A stretch of DNA of 64,000 nt from Demequina sp. NBRC 110056 (GCF_002090155.1 NZ_BBRM01000007.1:116706-180705); one strand, 5' to 3'. Counted from the stretch's first letter, positions 39,973 to 51,664 are shown. Notes: a model not told the origin generated them from the letters alone. Made by a program: numbers and translations.

Positions 39973-42444
39973 TCAGGCGTTCTGCTTGACCGGCCGCGCG
40001 CCCCAGATGCGCTCGAGGTAGTCCGAGATCGAACGGTCCGAGCTGAAGAAGCCCGAGCGCGCGACATTGAGCACCGCGGAGCGCGACCACGCCTCGTAGT
40101 CGAGGTAGTACTGCTCGACTCGCTCCTGGGCGTCGACGTAGGCGCGGAAGTCGGCGAGTGCCATGAACCGGTCGCGCTCGGTGAGCGACGCGAAGATCGA
40201 CGCCACCGCCCCGCCGCGGTCACCGCCCGTGAAGGCACCCGACGCGATGAGGTCGAGAGCCGCCTTGAGCTGCGGGTCGGACTCGTAGACGGCGCCGGGG
40301 TCGTAGCCGCGGTCCTGGAGCGCGGCCGCCTCGGGCTCGGTCATGCCGAACAGGAAGAAGTTGTCGTCGCCCACGAGCTGCCGGATCTCGACGTTGGCGC
40401 CGTCGTCCGTGCCGATGGTGAGCGCGCCGTTGAGCGCGAACTTCATGTTGCCGGTGCCGGAGGCCTCCTTGCCGGCGAGCGAGATCTGCTCGGACAGGTC
40501 GGCCGCCGGGATCAGCGTCTCGGCGAGCGTGACGTTGTAGTTCGCGGGGAACGCGACCTTGAGGCGGCCCTCGAGCGAGGCGTCGGCGTTGATGGTCGCG
40601 CCCACGGCGTTGATGAGCTCGATGGTCTCCTTGGCGCGCACGTAGCCGGGCGCTGCCTTGGCGCCGAACACGAACGTCCGCGGCGTCACTGACTCCAGCG
40701 GCACGCGGCCCGACTGGATGCCCTCGTACAGCGAGACGATGTGCAGCAACTTGAGCGACTGGCGCTTGTACTCGTGGAGGCGCTTGACCATCGCGTCGAC
40801 CATGGCGTCGCCGGCGATCTCGATGCCGTCGCGCTCGGACAGCACGCGGGCGAGCTCGACCTTGTTGGCGCCCTTGATCTCGCGGAAGCGGCGGCGGAAC
40901 TCGGCGTCCTCGGCCAGCGGCTCGAGCTCGCGCAGCCGCTCGAGGTCGGTGATCCAGCCGTCGCCGATGGCCTCGGTGATGAGGCCGGACAGGCCGGGGT
41001 TGGACAGCCGCACGAACCGTCGAGGGGTGACGCCGTTCGTCACGTTGGTGAACTTCTCGGGCCACAGCTCGGCGAAGTCGCTCAGCACCTTGTCGGCGAG
41101 CAGCTGCGAGTGCAGCTCCGCGACGCCGTTGACCTTGAAGCCGGCGACGGTCGCGAGGTGTGCCATGCGCACGGCGCGCTCGGGGTTCTCCGCGATGATC
41201 GACATGCGGCGCACGCGCAGCTCGTCGCCGGGGTAGGCGGCGAGCAGCTGCTCGATGAACTCCTCGTTGATCCGGTAGATGATCTCGAGGTGGCGCGGCA
41301 GCAGCCGGCCCAGCAGCTCGACGGACCACACCTCGAGCGCCTCGGGCAGCAGCGTGTGGCAGGTGTAGGCGAACACCTTCTGGGTCACGGCCCAGGCGTC
41401 CTCCCAGCTCCAGCCGCGCTCGTCCATGAGGAGGCGCATGAGCTCGGGCACCGCGATCACGGGGTGGGTGTCGTTGAGCTGCCACGTGATGCGCTCGGGA
41501 AGCTGGTGCAGGTCGAAGTCGGCCGGCAGGACGTTCTCGATGAAGTCGCGCAGCGAGGCGGCGACGAAGAAGTACTGCTGCTGGAGGCGCAGCTCCTTGC
41601 CCTGCGGGGTCGAGTCCTCGGGGTAGAGCACCTTCGAGATGTTCTCCGCGAAGGTGCGGGCGCGGACCGCCTCGACGTAGTCGCCCTGGTTGAACTCCTG
41701 CAGGTTGAAGCCCTCGGTGGCCTTGGCGCTCCACAGGCGGAGCGTGTTGACGCGCCCGTTGCGGTAGCCCGGCACCATGTAGTTGTAGGGCACGGCGGTG
41801 ACGCGCCAGTCCGGCTCCCAGGTTCGGGCGTCGCCCGCGACCAGGTCGTCACCGGGCTCGGAGGTGCTGCCGCCGAACCACACCTCGACCGCGTTCTCGG
41901 GGTGCGGCAGCTCCCACGGCGAGCCCATCCGCAGCCAGTGGTCGGGCTTCTCGACCTGCTTGCCGTCGACGAAGCTCTGGCGGAAGATGCCGTACTCGTA
42001 GCGGATGCCGTAGCCGATCGACGGCACGTTGAGCGTCGCGAGCGAGTCGATGAAGCACGCCGCGAGGCGCCCCAGGCCTCCGTTGCCGAGGCCCGGCTCG
42101 ATCTCGAGCCCGCGCAGCGCGTCGAGGTCGACGCCCAGGCCGTCGAGCGACTCCCGGGCCACGTCCTCGAGGTCGGCGGCGAGCATCGCGTTCTCGAGCT
42201 GCGGGCCCAGCAGGAACTCGGCCGACAGGTACGCGACGGTCTTCGCCTGGTCGCGGTACTGGTTGCGCAGCGTCTCGAGCCAGCGCGTCATCAGGTAGTG
42301 ACGCACGGTGCGCGCGAGCGCGAGGTGCTTGTCGTTGTCGGAGGCGCGGTCCAGGTCCACGCCCTGGCCGAAGTTCAGCTCGCGCAGGAAGGCTCGGGTG
42401 AAGCTCTCGACGGTGCGCTCGGGGGCCGCGACGGGCGGAGTCAT
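39973..42444 (-). CDS. glgP: glycogen/maltodextrin phosphorylase (GT35)
   Basis: This protein of about 823 residues is a full-length alpha-glucan phosphorylase. It has the N-terminal FLRELNFGQGVDL region, EPGLGNGGLGRLAACF, the substrate-site segment TNGVTPRRFV, and the PLP site ASGTGNMKFALNG with the Schiff-base Lys668. It releases glucose 1-phosphate from glycogen or maltodextrin with phosphate. ATG 42444 gives the usual family N-terminus; ATG 42477, eleven codons earlier, is also open, and neither has a clear ribosome site. It appears to be monocistronic. No glycogen-synthesis genes lie in the window. Confidence 0.95.
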   Translation of the reverse strand: MTPPVAAPERTVESFTRAFLRELNFGQGVDLDRASDNDKHLALARTVRHYLMTRWLETLRNQYRDQAKTVAYLSAEFLLGPQLENAMLAADLEDVARESLDGLGVDLDALRGLEIEPGLGNGGLGRLAACFIDSLATLNVPSIGYGIRYEYGIFRQSFVDGKQVEKPDHWLRMGSPWELPHPENAVEVWFGGSTSEPGDDLVAGDARTWEPDWRVTAVPYNYMVPGYRNGRVNTLRLWSAKATEGFNLQEFNQGDYVEAVRARTFAENISKVLYPEDSTPQGKELRLQQQYFFVAASLRDFIENVLPADFDLHQLPERITWQLNDTHPVIAVPELMRLLMDERGWSWEDAWAVTQKVFAYTCHTLLPEALEVWSVELLGRLLPRHLEIIYRINEEFIEQLLAAYPGDELRVRRMSIIAENPERAVRMAHLATVAGFKVNGVAELHSQLLADKVLSDFAELWPEKFTNVTNGVTPRRFVRLSNPGLSGLITEAIGDGWITDLERLRELEPLAEDAEFRRRFREIKGANKVELARVLSERDGIEIAGDAMVDAMVKRLHEYKRQSLKLLHIVSLYEGIQSGRVPLESVTPRTFVFGAKAAPGYVRAKETIELINAVGATINADASLEGRLKVAFPANYNVTLAETLIPAADLSEQISLAGKEASGTGNMKFALNGALTIGTDDGANVEIRQLVGDDNFFLFGMTEPEAAALQDRGYDPGAVYESDPQLKAALDLIASGAFTGGDRGGAVASIFASLTERDRFMALADFRAYVDAQERVEQYYLDYEAWSRSAVLNVARSGFFSSDRSISDYLERIWGARPVKQNA

Positions 42445-42550
42445 CTCGTTCACAGTGCCCAATGTAGGCGCTTGCATCGCCGCGCGGCAGGCCGTTCGTC
42501 ACGGATTCACCTGCCGGAAACATGGCCTCGCGCTCGGGGGCCGACAGAGG

Positions 42551-42568
42551 GCCGATGCGCGCGCCGGG
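42551..42568 (+). repeat. intergenic 18-mer, degenerate copy
   Basis: GCCGATGCGCGCGCCGGG, 16 of 18 to consensus, in the short gap between glgP and the glycosyltransferase gene. Confidence 0.4.
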
Positions 42569-42572
42569 TTCG

Positions 42573-43643
42573 CTACGCCGCGCCGCCCCGCGACGGGGAA
42601 CTGGTCTCGCGTGCCGAGGTCTCGCGCGCCGGGGTCTCGAGCACCGGCGCCTCCCGGGCAGGGCTGGCCGCGCTGGGCGCGGACACGTGCGTCGCGGGCG
42701 ACGGCGCCGGTCCGTACTGCTGCTCCTTGACCCGCTCGAGCATCTGCTCGGTGAGGATCCGGTTGGTCTTCATGAGGTCCGACAGCACGCCGAGCGCGAT
42801 CGACAGCCCCGCGCCCACGAGCATGATCGTGCCGAAGATGAGGGACTGGATGTGGTTGCCGTCGTTGCCGAGCGCGCGCAGGATCGCGAAGCGCACGAAC
42901 GGCACCATCCCGATGACCCCGAACACGAGGGTCAGCGCGGAGAACACCATCCACGGCCGGTACATGATCGACGCCCGGAGGATCGCCTGCGCAGACTTCA
43001 GCATGTGCTCGAACACGTTCGAGAACAGGCGAGACTCGCGGGTCTTGGCGTTGGTGTCGACGGGGATCGAGACGATCGCGAGGCGCTTGTCGCCCGCCTG
43101 GATGATGGTCTCCATCGTGTAGCTGAAGCGGGTGACGACGTTGAGCCGGTACAGCGCGTAGCGGGAGTAGGCGCGGAAGCCGGAGGCCGCATCGGGCAGC
43201 CGGGTGCCGGCCGCCTTGTTGACCACCCAGGAGCCGAACCGCTGCATCGTCTTCTTGAACGGGCTGAAGTGCGCGATGGTGTGGGTCTGGCGGTCGCCGA
43301 TGGCGATGTCCGCCTCGCCGCGCAGCAGCGGCGCGATGAGGTCGGGGATGCGATCCTGCGGGTACTGGTTGTCGCCGTCGGTGTTGACGACGATGTCCGC
43401 GCCGTGCGCCAGCGCGTAGTCGACGCCGTCGCGGAAGGATTGGGCGAGGCCCATGGTGCGCGAGTGGTGGATGACGTGCGCGCCGCGCTCGCGGGCGATC
43501 GCCGCGGTGGCGTCGGAGGAGCCGTCGTCGATGACCACGATCGCGATCTCGTCGACGCCGTCGATGGCGGTGGGGATCGAGTCCAGCACCGTGGCGAGCG
43601 TCGCCTCCTCGTCGAGGCACGGGATCTGGACGAACACCTTCAC
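42573..43643 (-). CDS. GT2 glycosyltransferase with membrane anchor
   Basis: This 356-residue protein has an N-terminal family 2 glycosyltransferase domain (VQIPCLDEEATL, VIDDGSSDAT, NTDGDNQYPQ). Two hydrophobic segments (about 233-260 and 270-295) and a disordered Ala/Glu/Thr/Ser-rich tail follow. This is the layout of polyprenyl-phosphate sugar transferases such as dolichol-phosphate-mannose synthase relatives. The product would be a lipid-linked sugar used for cell-envelope glycans. GTG 43643 is chosen because the catalytic domain starts there; an open extension to 43727 covers a hairpin repeat and is probably not translated. Confidence 0.85.
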   Translation of the reverse strand: MKVFVQIPCLDEEATLATVLDSIPTAIDGVDEIAIVVIDDGSSDATAAIARERGAHVIHHSRTMGLAQSFRDGVDYALAHGADIVVNTDGDNQYPQDRIPDLIAPLLRGEADIAIGDRQTHTIAHFSPFKKTMQRFGSWVVNKAAGTRLPDAASGFRAYSRYALYRLNVVTRFSYTMETIIQAGDKRLAIVSIPVDTNAKTRESRLFSNVFEHMLKSAQAILRASIMYRPWMVFSALTLVFGVIGMVPFVRFAILRALGNDGNHIQSLIFGTIMLVGAGLSIALGVLSDLMKTNRILTEQMLERVKEQQYGPAPSPATHVSAPSAASPAREAPVLETPARETSARETSSPSRGGAA

Positions 43644-43679
43644 GCGCTCAGCGTATCCACTCTCCTCCGTGATGAATTC

Positions 43680-43725
43680 GGGCCCACTTTCGTCGGGATA
43701 GGCCCGAGATCGGGAAAGTGGGCCC
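43680..43725. repeat. hairpin repeat upstream of glycosyltransferase gene
   Basis: GGGCCCACTTTC (43680-43691) and GAAAGTGGGCCC (43714-43725) form a perfect 12-bp stem over a 22-base loop. The arm matches the palindrome at 34469-34490. It lies just before the glycosyltransferase start codon on its transcript and could act as a terminator for the upstream gene or as an attenuator. Confidence 0.5.
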
Positions 43726-43745
43726 ATCTTCGTGGAGAGGGGGTG

Positions 43746-43763
43746 GCCGATGCGCGGGTTGGC
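43746..43763 (+). repeat. intergenic 18-mer, copy 6
   Basis: GCCGATGCGCGGGTTGGC, 16 of 18 to consensus, directly after the stop of the small membrane protein gene (minus strand). Confidence 0.5.
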
Positions 43764-44036
43764 TCAGGCCCGGCGTGCCAGGTAGGCACGGAGCTGGACG
43801 ACGCCGATGCCGGCCAGCAGGGCCAGCCCCATCGCGCCGACCGCGGCGCCGGCGACGAGCGCGGGGCTCTGCGACAGCACGGTGTCGAACAGCCCGTGGA
43901 ACCAGCGCATCCCCAGCCACGCGCCGAGCGCGCCGGCGAGGACGCCAGTGATGACGCCGCCGTTCACGGAGGGGTGCGTCTTGACCACGCCGTAGCCCAG
44001 GATCGCGCCGAGCGCGACGCAGACCAGCTCCACCAT
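43764..44036 (-). CDS. small membrane protein, unknown
   Basis: This 90-residue protein has three hydrophobic stretches (about 3-18, 26-43 and 58-80) rich in Gly and Ala. ATG 44036 follows a strong ribosome site, AAGGAGGTG. I do not recognise the family. Its upstream neighbour on the same strand, 80 bases away, is another small membrane protein gene, so both may belong to one unit. Confidence 0.65.
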   Translation of the reverse strand: MVELVCVALGAILGYGVVKTHPSVNGGVITGVLAGALGAWLGMRWFHGLFDTVLSQSPALVAGAAVGAMGLALLAGIGVVQLRAYLARRA

Positions 44037-44116
44037 GGACGCACCTCCTTGCGCGACAGGATGGCATAGACGCGCTGGGCGTCAGGTCAGGGGCACACCG
44101 CGAGGGCGCGCACGGC

Positions 44117-44545
44117 TCAGATGCGCGCCTGCGAGTTGATGAGCCAGCGGGCCACCCCGGCGCCCACGCCGGCGGCGGGCGCGATGACGGGACCCGCGCC
44201 CACGAGGTTGCCGAGCATGAAGCCCACCGCGAGCCCGAGCCCCGCGAACGCGAGGATGTGGACGTTGGTGTTCGCGTTGCCGCGCAGCAGGAAGCCCAGG
44301 CCCCACGCGAGCGCGGGGCCGACGATGATGAAGACACCGACGATCAGTCCCAGCAGCGCGATGCCGCTGGAGACGAGGGTGCCCTCGGTCGGGTTGGGGT
44401 CGTCGGATCCGAGCAGCACGGTGAAGAACACCAGCACCGCGCAGATGATGCCGGCGAGCGCGCTGCCCGCGAACACCCACCACGGGCTGAAGCTGACCTC
44501 CCAGCGCGGGCGCACCTTGCCGGTCTCCGGATCCCACTGAGCCAT
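44117..44545 (-). CDS. small membrane protein, unknown
   Basis: This protein of about 142 residues has a short hydrophilic N-terminus (MAQWDPETGKVRPRWEV) and four hydrophobic segments; the last half is Gly/Ala/Val-rich. ATG 44545 is preferred over GTG 44551. It is divergent from gcvP with a 79-base gap. The family is not recognised and no motif points to a function. Confidence 0.6.
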   Translation of the reverse strand: MAQWDPETGKVRPRWEVSFSPWWVFAGSALAGIICAVLVFFTVLLGSDDPNPTEGTLVSSGIALLGLIVGVFIIVGPALAWGLGFLLRGNANTNVHILAFAGLGLAVGFMLGNLVGAGPVIAPAAGVGAGVARWLINSQARI

Positions 44546-44624
44546 GGGCACAGCCTAGAACCCGCATCGGCGCTCCACCGTCCGGCCCGACGCGCGCAGG
44601 GGCCACCTATCGAGACCAGGGCCC

Positions 44625-47492
44625 ATGCGCAACAATGAGCGGGTGACCTCCTTCGCAGACCGCCACATCGGACCCGACGAGCCCGCCATCGAGACGATGC
44701 TCGAGGCGATCGGGATCCCGTCCCTGGCGGTCCTGACGGAGAAGGCGGTGCCCGAGTCGATCCGCCAGGACGACGTGCTGGTGCTGCCGGAGCCGCTCAC
44801 CGAGAACGGCACGCTCGCCGCGCTGCAGAAGTTCGCGCAGCGCAACCACGTGCACATCCAGATGATCGGCCAGGGCTACTTCGACACGATCACGCCCATG
44901 GTGATCCGCCGCAACGTGCTCGAGAACCCCGCCTGGTACACGGCGTACACGCCCTACCAAGCGGAGATCTCGCAGGGCCGCCTCGAGGCGATGCTCAACT
45001 TCCAGACCATGGTGTCCGACCTCACGGCGCTGCCCGTGGCGGGAGCGAGCCTGCTGGACGAGGCCACCGCCGTCGCGGAGGCGGTGCTGCTCATGCGCCG
45101 CGCGGTCAAGGGCAAGGAGGGCGGCGTCGTCGTGCTCGACGCCGAGTGCCTGCCCCAGACCATCGCGGTGGTGGAGGCGCACGCCGAGGCGATCGGCCTG
45201 CGGCTCGAGGTCCACGAGCTTGGCGAGGGCTGGGAGGCCCCCGAGGACCTCGTCGGCCTCGTCATCCAGCAGCCGGGAGTCACCGGCGTGCTGCGCGAGC
45301 CCGAGCCCTTCATCGAGTCCGCTCACGCCGTCGGCGCTCAGGTCACCATCGCGTGCGACCTGCTCGCGCTCACGATGATCAAGGCCCCCGGCGAGGTGGG
45401 CGCTGACATCGCGGTCGGCTCGGCGCAGCGCTTTGGCGTCCCGCTGTTCTTCGGCGGCCCGCATGCCGCGTTCATGTCCGTCCGCGAGGGCCTCGAGCGC
45501 CAGCTCCCGGGTCGCCTCGTGGGCGTGAGCGTCGACGCCGACGGCCGCCGCGCGTACCGCCTCGCGCTGCAGACCCGCGAGCAGCACATCCGTCGCGACC
45601 GCGCGACATCGAACATCTGCACCGCGCAGGCGCTGCTCGCGATCATCTCCGGCTTCTACGCGATCCACCACGGCCCGGACGGCCTGCGCGCCATCGCGCA
45701 GCAGGTGCACAACACCGCTGTGACACTCGCCGACGCGCTCACCGCCGCAGGCGTGGCCATCAAGCACGAGCACTTCTTCGACACCGTCGTGGCCGAGGTG
45801 CCCGGCGGCGCGGACTCGGTCATCGCGCGCGCCGCGGCGAACGGCATCAACCTGCGCCGCGTCGACGACGACCACGTCGCGATGGCGTGCGACGAGGTCA
45901 CCAGCCTCGACATCCTCGACGTGCTCGTCGAGTCCGTCACGGCCGTGAAGCGCCACTCCGTCTACACCGCGCCGCGCGTCGCGATCCCGCGGTCGCAGCG
46001 CCGCACCAGCGACTACCTCACGCACCCGATCTTCTCGATGTACCGCTCCGAGACCTCGCTCATGCGCTACATGCGCAGACTCGCGGACCGCGACCTCGCT
46101 CTGGACCGGACGATGATCCCGCTGGGCTCGTGCACCATGAAGCTCAACGCCGCCGTCGAGATGGCTCCCATCAGCTGGCCGGGCTTCGCGCGCATCCACC
46201 CGTTCGCGCCGTCGGACCAGACCGCGGGCTACCGCGACATGGTCGCCCAGCTCGAGGGCTGGCTCGCGGACATCACCGGCTACGCGGCCGTGTCCGTCCA
46301 GCCCAACTCGGGCGCCCAAGGCGAGTACGCGGGACTGCTCGCGATCCGCGCCTACCACCGCGACAACGGTCACGCCGAGCGCGACGTCTGCCTCATCCCC
46401 GCATCGGCGCACGGCACCAACGCCGCCTCCGCCGCCCTCGCAGGGCTGCGCGTGGTCGTGGTCGCGACCGCCGAGAACGGCGAGGTCGACCTCGCCGACC
46501 TCAACGCCAAGCTCGAGGCCCACGACGGTCGCGTCGCCTGCATGATGATCACCTACCCCTCGACCCACGGTGTGTACGAGGAGCACGTGGGCGAGGTCTG
46601 CGCGGCAGTGCACGACGCCGGTGGCCAGGTCTACATCGACGGTGCCAACCTCAACGCCCTCGTCGGGCTCGCGAAGCCCGGCCACTTCGGCGGCGACGTC
46701 TCGCACCTCAACCTCCACAAGACGTTCTGCATCCCGCACGGCGGCGGCGGCCCGGGCGTGGGCCCGGTCGCGGTGGCCGAGCACCTCGTGCCCTACCTGC
46801 CCGCCCTACGCCAGACCATCCAGCGCCCCGCGGAGTTGCGCCGCCGCGGCGCCCCGGTGAGCGCCGCTCCCTACGGCTCGGCGGGCATCCTGCCCATCAG
46901 CTGGGCGTACGTCGCGCTCATGGGTCACGAGGGCCTGACCCGGGCGACGCAGACCGCGGTGCTCGCCGCGAACTACGTCGCCGCGCGCCTCGCGGACGCC
47001 TACCCGGTGCTGTACCGCGGCCCCAACGGCCTGGTCGCCCACGAGTGCATCCTCGACATCCGCCCGCTCGCGAAGGCCACCGGCATCACCGCCGAGGACA
47101 TCGCCAAGCGTCTCATCGACTTCGGCATCCACGCGCCGACCATGTCCTTCCCCGTCGCGGGCACGCTCATGGTCGAGCCCACGGAGTCCGAGGACCTGGG
47201 CGAGATCGACCGGCTGATCGAGGCGATGCTGACCATCCGCGAGGAGATCGCCGCCGTCGAGCGCGGCGAGATCGCGGCTGAGGACTCGGCCCTGCGGCAC
47301 GCGCCGCACACGGCCGATGCGGTGGTCGCCGACGGCTGGGACCGCGCCTACTCGCGCGAGCAGGCCGCGTTCCCTGTGGAGGGCCTGCGTCAGGACAAGT
47401 ACTGGCCGCCGGTGTCGCGCATCGACAACGTCGCCGGCGACCGCAACCTCGTGTGCGCGTGCCCGCCGCTCGAGGCGTACGAGCAGGACTGA
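44625..47492 (+). CDS. gcvP: glycine dehydrogenase (decarboxylating), P-protein
   Basis: This 955-residue protein is the long, single-chain P-protein with both halves. The N-terminal [17 protein letters not shown] segment begins it, and a C-terminal half carries the PLP site [16 protein letters not shown] with Lys699. It decarboxylates glycine and passes the aminomethyl group to lipoylated GcvH. ATG 44625 is used; GTG 44643 is a possible alternative just before the conserved region. The 79 bases upstream are too short for a tandem glycine riboswitch, and I see none. gcvT and gcvH lie 3 kb downstream, after the FHA/PP2C pair. No lipoamide dehydrogenase gene is in the window. Confidence 0.96.
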   Translation: MRNNERVTSFADRHIGPDEPAIETMLEAIGIPSLAVLTEKAVPESIRQDDVLVLPEPLTENGTLAALQKFAQRNHVHIQMIGQGYFDTITPMVIRRNVLENPAWYTAYTPYQAEISQGRLEAMLNFQTMVSDLTALPVAGASLLDEATAVAEAVLLMRRAVKGKEGGVVVLDAECLPQTIAVVEAHAEAIGLRLEVHELGEGWEAPEDLVGLVIQQPGVTGVLREPEPFIESAHAVGAQVTIACDLLALTMIKAPGEVGADIAVGSAQRFGVPLFFGGPHAAFMSVREGLERQLPGRLVGVSVDADGRRAYRLALQTREQHIRRDRATSNICTAQALLAIISGFYAIHHGPDGLRAIAQQVHNTAVTLADALTAAGVAIKHEHFFDTVVAEVPGGADSVIARAAANGINLRRVDDDHVAMACDEVTSLDILDVLVESVTAVKRHSVYTAPRVAIPRSQRRTSDYLTHPIFSMYRSETSLMRYMRRLADRDLALDRTMIPLGSCTMKLNAAVEMAPISWPGFARIHPFAPSDQTAGYRDMVAQLEGWLADITGYAAVSVQPNSGAQGEYAGLLAIRAYHRDNGHAERDVCLIPASAHGTNAASAALAGLRVVVVATAENGEVDLADLNAKLEAHDGRVACMMITYPSTHGVYEEHVGEVCAAVHDAGGQVYIDGANLNALVGLAKPGHFGGDVSHLNLHKTFCIPHGGGGPGVGPVAVAEHLVPYLPALRQTIQRPAELRRRGAPVSAAPYGSAGILPISWAYVALMGHEGLTRATQTAVLAANYVAARLADAYPVLYRGPNGLVAHECILDIRPLAKATGITAEDIAKRLIDFGIHAPTMSFPVAGTLMVEPTESEDLGEIDRLIEAMLTIREEIAAVERGEIAAEDSALRHAPHTADAVVADGWDRAYSREQAAFPVEGLRQDKYWPPVSRIDNVAGDRNLVCACPPLEAYEQD

Positions 47493-47621
47493 TCCGGTCC
47501 GCCAGGTCGCGAGGGTGACGCGTTCCACACCTCAGGTGCGGGACTCTTGCGCGCCCGTGTGGCACCCTGTGGCGAGTCTGCACCCGTGCGGGGGAGCCGG
47601 CATGCACGGAGGTGAGGAATC

Positions 47622-49642
47622 GTGTTCGGAGCGGCACCGCTGCTGATCGCCGCCTCCGCGGTCGCCGTCGTGGCGCTCGCGGTCTGGATCTGGATGGCCC
47701 TCGCGCTCGGCGCCCTGCTGCGCAGGCTCGGCGGACGTCCCGGACTCGCGTGGGTCCCCGTCGCCCGCTGGGTCGAGGCGGCCCGCGGAGCCCGCATGCC
47801 GGTCGCGCCGGTGGCCATCGCCCGCACCATCGGGTTGCTGGGGCTCATCGCGCTCGTCGCCGGCATCGCGCTGGCGGTGGGCTCCACGGTCGACGCGGCC
47901 GTCGACCCCACCACCCGCGCGCTGCTCGTGGGCGGCGGCATCGCGTTCGGACTGGGCTCCCTCGTGGGCTGGGCGCTGTGGATCTACGGCGCCGGCACCA
48001 TCGAGATGCGGCTCAAGGCGCCCGCAGCGCTCACCTGGCTCGCGGCGATCAGCCCGGTCATCTGGGCCTCCGTGATGGGCTGGGGCCGGTACGGACGGCC
48101 CGTCGACGCCGGCAGGTTCGCCGCCAGCAGCGCCGGTGCGCCCGCGGCGGAGGTTCCCGCCTCGCCTTCGCCGGAGGTCGCCTCGGCGCCGGGCCCGGCA
48201 GACGGCGACGGTGCACCGAGTGGTGGCTGGGAGGCGCTCGCGGCTGGCGCCGCGGCGGCGCCCACGTGGGATGGCGTGGCCGCGCGCGAGCGCGGGGCCC
48301 AGGCCTCGGCGCCGGGAGCGCCCGCGACAGAATCCCCGGCTGCACCGGCGGCCACCTCGGTCAGCGAGCCCGATCCGGTGACGGCCCCCATGCGCGGCCT
48401 GTGGCAGCAGGTGAGCTGGCCCGACGAGCCCGTCACCCTCGACGAGTCCTCGGCGCCCGGAGCCGCGTCGGCAGACGAGGGCCCGGCGGCCGCCGCGACC
48501 TCGTCCGGCGCCGACGACGCGCACAGCGGCGAGTCGGTGGCGTGGCGAGAGGCACAGGCGGCGCTGGACGCGGAGCGTCACGCCGAGCCCGAGCCGTACA
48601 CGGGACCCGTGTCGCCGTACCTCGGCTCGAGCCAGGAGCCGCAGACGGCCGAGCTCGCGCCCGACCTGGGTGGCGCGCCCGACCCGTTCGACAACCCGAT
48701 CCCGGCCACCGCTGAGCTGCAGGAGATCCCGTGGATGGCGCCGGCACCGACGCCTCCCACGCCATCCGCTCCGACACCCTCTGCTCCGACGCCCGCCGAG
48801 GTGGAGCAGTCGAGCCCGGTGGCCGAGCCGCACGTCGCCCCGGAGGCTCAGCCCGTGGCACAGGCCGAGCCCGCCCCGCGGCCGGCGTCGCCGCCCAACC
48901 CGTGGGACTTCATCCACGAGGCACCGGCAGCCCGGCCGGAGGCCCAGGCCCCGCCGGCTGCCACCGTGCCCGAGCCCCCGCCTGCGCCCGAGCACGAGCC
49001 CGCGGCAGAGTCCGCACCGACCGCCGAGGCAGAGGGCCTGGCTGCGCCGGTGTTCGAGGCCGAGACGCAGGCCGCACCCGAGACGGCCGTGCCGCTCGAC
49101 GCTCAGGCGGCGGCGCCCTCGGACGACGATCTCGACCTGCCGGCGGACTTCGCCGCGCCGGCGGTGCCGCTGTCGCCCTGGGCGCCGCGCCCCGCCGCGT
49201 CTCACAGCTCGCCAGCGCCGTACGCTCAGACCGCGCCGATGACACCTCCGACGCCACCCGCGTCTCGCGGCGGCGACGACGAGGACGACCACACGGTGAT
49301 GGTCCAGCGCCATCGCGACGCGTGGGTGCTCGAGACCTCCGACGGCGTTCGCTACGTGCTGCCGGAGGAGCGGATCACGGTGGGCCGAGCGGCCGCTCGC
49401 ATCACGCCCGGCGTGATGGGCGTGCAGGACGAGACGCGCACGATGTCCAAGGTGCACGCCGAGCTGACGCTCGTCAGCGGCCAGTGGCACGCGCGCGACC
49501 TCGGGTCGACGAACGGCACCTTCGTGCGCGTCGACGGCTCGGAGCGTCAGGTGCCGCAGGACGTGCCGAGCCCCGTCGACGGCGACCTGCTGCTGGGCGA
49601 CCTTGTCGCGCGCATCGTCGAGGCCGAGGACGGCGCGCGCCG

Positions 49643-49646
<4 letters not shown>
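47622..49646 (+). CDS. membrane protein with C-terminal FHA domain
   Basis: This 674-residue protein has three parts. The N-terminus (about 1-150) has four hydrophobic helices and an LLRRLGGRPGLAWVPVARW loop like DUF5684-type membrane proteins. A very long Ala/Pro/Glu-rich linker of about 430 residues follows. A phosphothreonine-binding FHA domain (about 583-670) closes it, with SKVH (609-612) and STNGTF (629-634) of the binding site. GTG 47622 has the strong site GGAGGTGAGG. The PP2C gene overlaps its stop (ATGA). The pair is a typical Ser/Thr phosphorylation-signalling module; its place between gcvP and gcvT is unusual. Confidence 0.85.
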
Positions 49647-50455
<809 letters not shown>

Positions 50456-50530
50456 CGGCGCCGGCCGCGTCGTCGGGTAGGGCCGTGGCGACGACCTCTG
50501 CACCGCGCGCTGCTCGCGTACCCTGATCGC

Positions 50531-51664
50531 GTGAGCGCCCTTCGATCCCCGTTGCACGCCCAGCACGTCGCGCTGGACGCGTCCCTCGTCGACTTCGCAG
50601 GCTGGGAGATGCCGCTGCGGTACGGCGGCGACGTGGCCGAGCATCATGCGGTGCGCAACGCCGCCGGTCTGTTCGACCTGTCGCACATGGGCGAGCTCAT
50701 GGTGCGCGGCGCAGACGCCGCCGCGGCGCTCGACCACGCGCTCGTCGGCCACATGAGCCGCATGGGCCTGGGCCGGGCGAAGTACACGATGATCTGCGCC
50801 GCGGACGGCGGCGTGCTGGACGACCTGGTCGTCTACCGGCGCGACTGGGACCACTTCATGGTCGTGGCCAACGCCGCCAACCGCGAGCGGGTGCTCGCCG
50901 AGCTCCAGGCGCGCTTCGCCGCCGCAGGGCTCGACGCGACGGTGGACGACGAGACGCACGCCATCGCGCTCATCGCGGTCCAGGGCCCGGCGTCCGCGGG
51001 GATCGTCGCCCGCATGTGCGAGGCCGGCGCCGACGACGTCGACGTCATGAAGTACTACACCGGCGTGAACATCCTGCTCGAGGGCGGCACCCACGCCTAC
51101 GCCGCGCGCACGGGCTACACGGGCGAGGACGGCTTCGAGCTGTTCGTCGCGGCCGACACCGCCGCGGACGTGTGGGAGCTCGCCCTGCGCGAGGGAGCCG
51201 CGGACGGGCTCCAGCCGTGCGGCCTCGCGTCGCGTGACTCCCTCCGGCTCGAGGCCGGCATGCCGCTGTACGGGCACGAGCTGAGCCACGACTCGACGCC
51301 CTTCGAGGCTGGCCTCGGTCGCGTGGTCTCGTTCGGCGTCGCGGGTGGGCCCGACCGCGGCGACTTCGTCGGCCGCGAGGCGCTCGCGCGGGTGCGCGAG
51401 GAGGGCGTCGCGAAGACCCTCGTCGGGCTCGTGGGCGACGGCCGTCGCGCGGCGCGCACGGGATACGCCGTCACCGACGCCGAGGACAACCAGGTGGGCA
51501 TCGTGACGTCCGGGCTGCCGTCTCCGACGCTCGGCCAGCCCATCGCGATGGCCTACGTGCCTCCCGCGCTCGCGGAGCCGGGCACGGTCGTGGGCGTCGA
51601 CGTGCGCGGGCGTCGCGAGGAGATGCGCGTGATCGCGCTACCGTTCTACAAGCGGGACGCGTGA
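50531..51664 (+). CDS. gcvT: aminomethyltransferase, T-protein
   Basis: This 377-residue protein has the GcvT features: FAGWEMPLRYG, AGLFDLSHMGE, the folate-site ARTGYTGEDGFELF segment, and GLASRDSLRLEAGMPLYG. It takes the aminomethyl group from GcvH, releases ammonia and makes 5,10-methylene-tetrahydrofolate, the substrate of MetF encoded just downstream. GTG 50531 is the start; TACCCT seven bases before it suggests a leaderless transcript. gcvH follows after 50 bases. Confidence 0.95.
   Translation: MSALRSPLHAQHVALDASLVDFAGWEMPLRYGGDVAEHHAVRNAAGLFDLSHMGELMVRGADAAAALDHALVGHMSRMGLGRAKYTMICAADGGVLDDLVVYRRDWDHFMVVANAANRERVLAELQARFAAAGLDATVDDETHAIALIAVQGPASAGIVARMCEAGADDVDVMKYYTGVNILLEGGTHAYAARTGYTGEDGFELFVAADTAADVWELALREGAADGLQPCGLASRDSLRLEAGMPLYGHELSHDSTPFEAGLGRVVSFGVAGGPDRGDFVGREALARVREEGVAKTLVGLVGDGRRAARTGYAVTDAEDNQVGIVTSGLPSPTLGQPIAMAYVPPALAEPGTVVGVDVRGRREEMRVIALPFYKRDA

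Noticed and set aside
43644..43727. N-terminal extension of the GT2 glycosyltransferase
   Set aside because: The extra codons cover the ACTTTCGT hairpin repeat and add a peptide not seen in the family.
44552..44624. Possible glycine riboswitch before gcvP
   Set aside because: The gap is far too short for the tandem aptamer and no conserved core was recognised; the gap before gcvT is also only 75 bases.
44607..46784. A 725-codon minus-strand open frame opposite gcvP
   Set aside because: Antisense shadow; the composition is Asp/Arg/His/Val-rich without any family feature.
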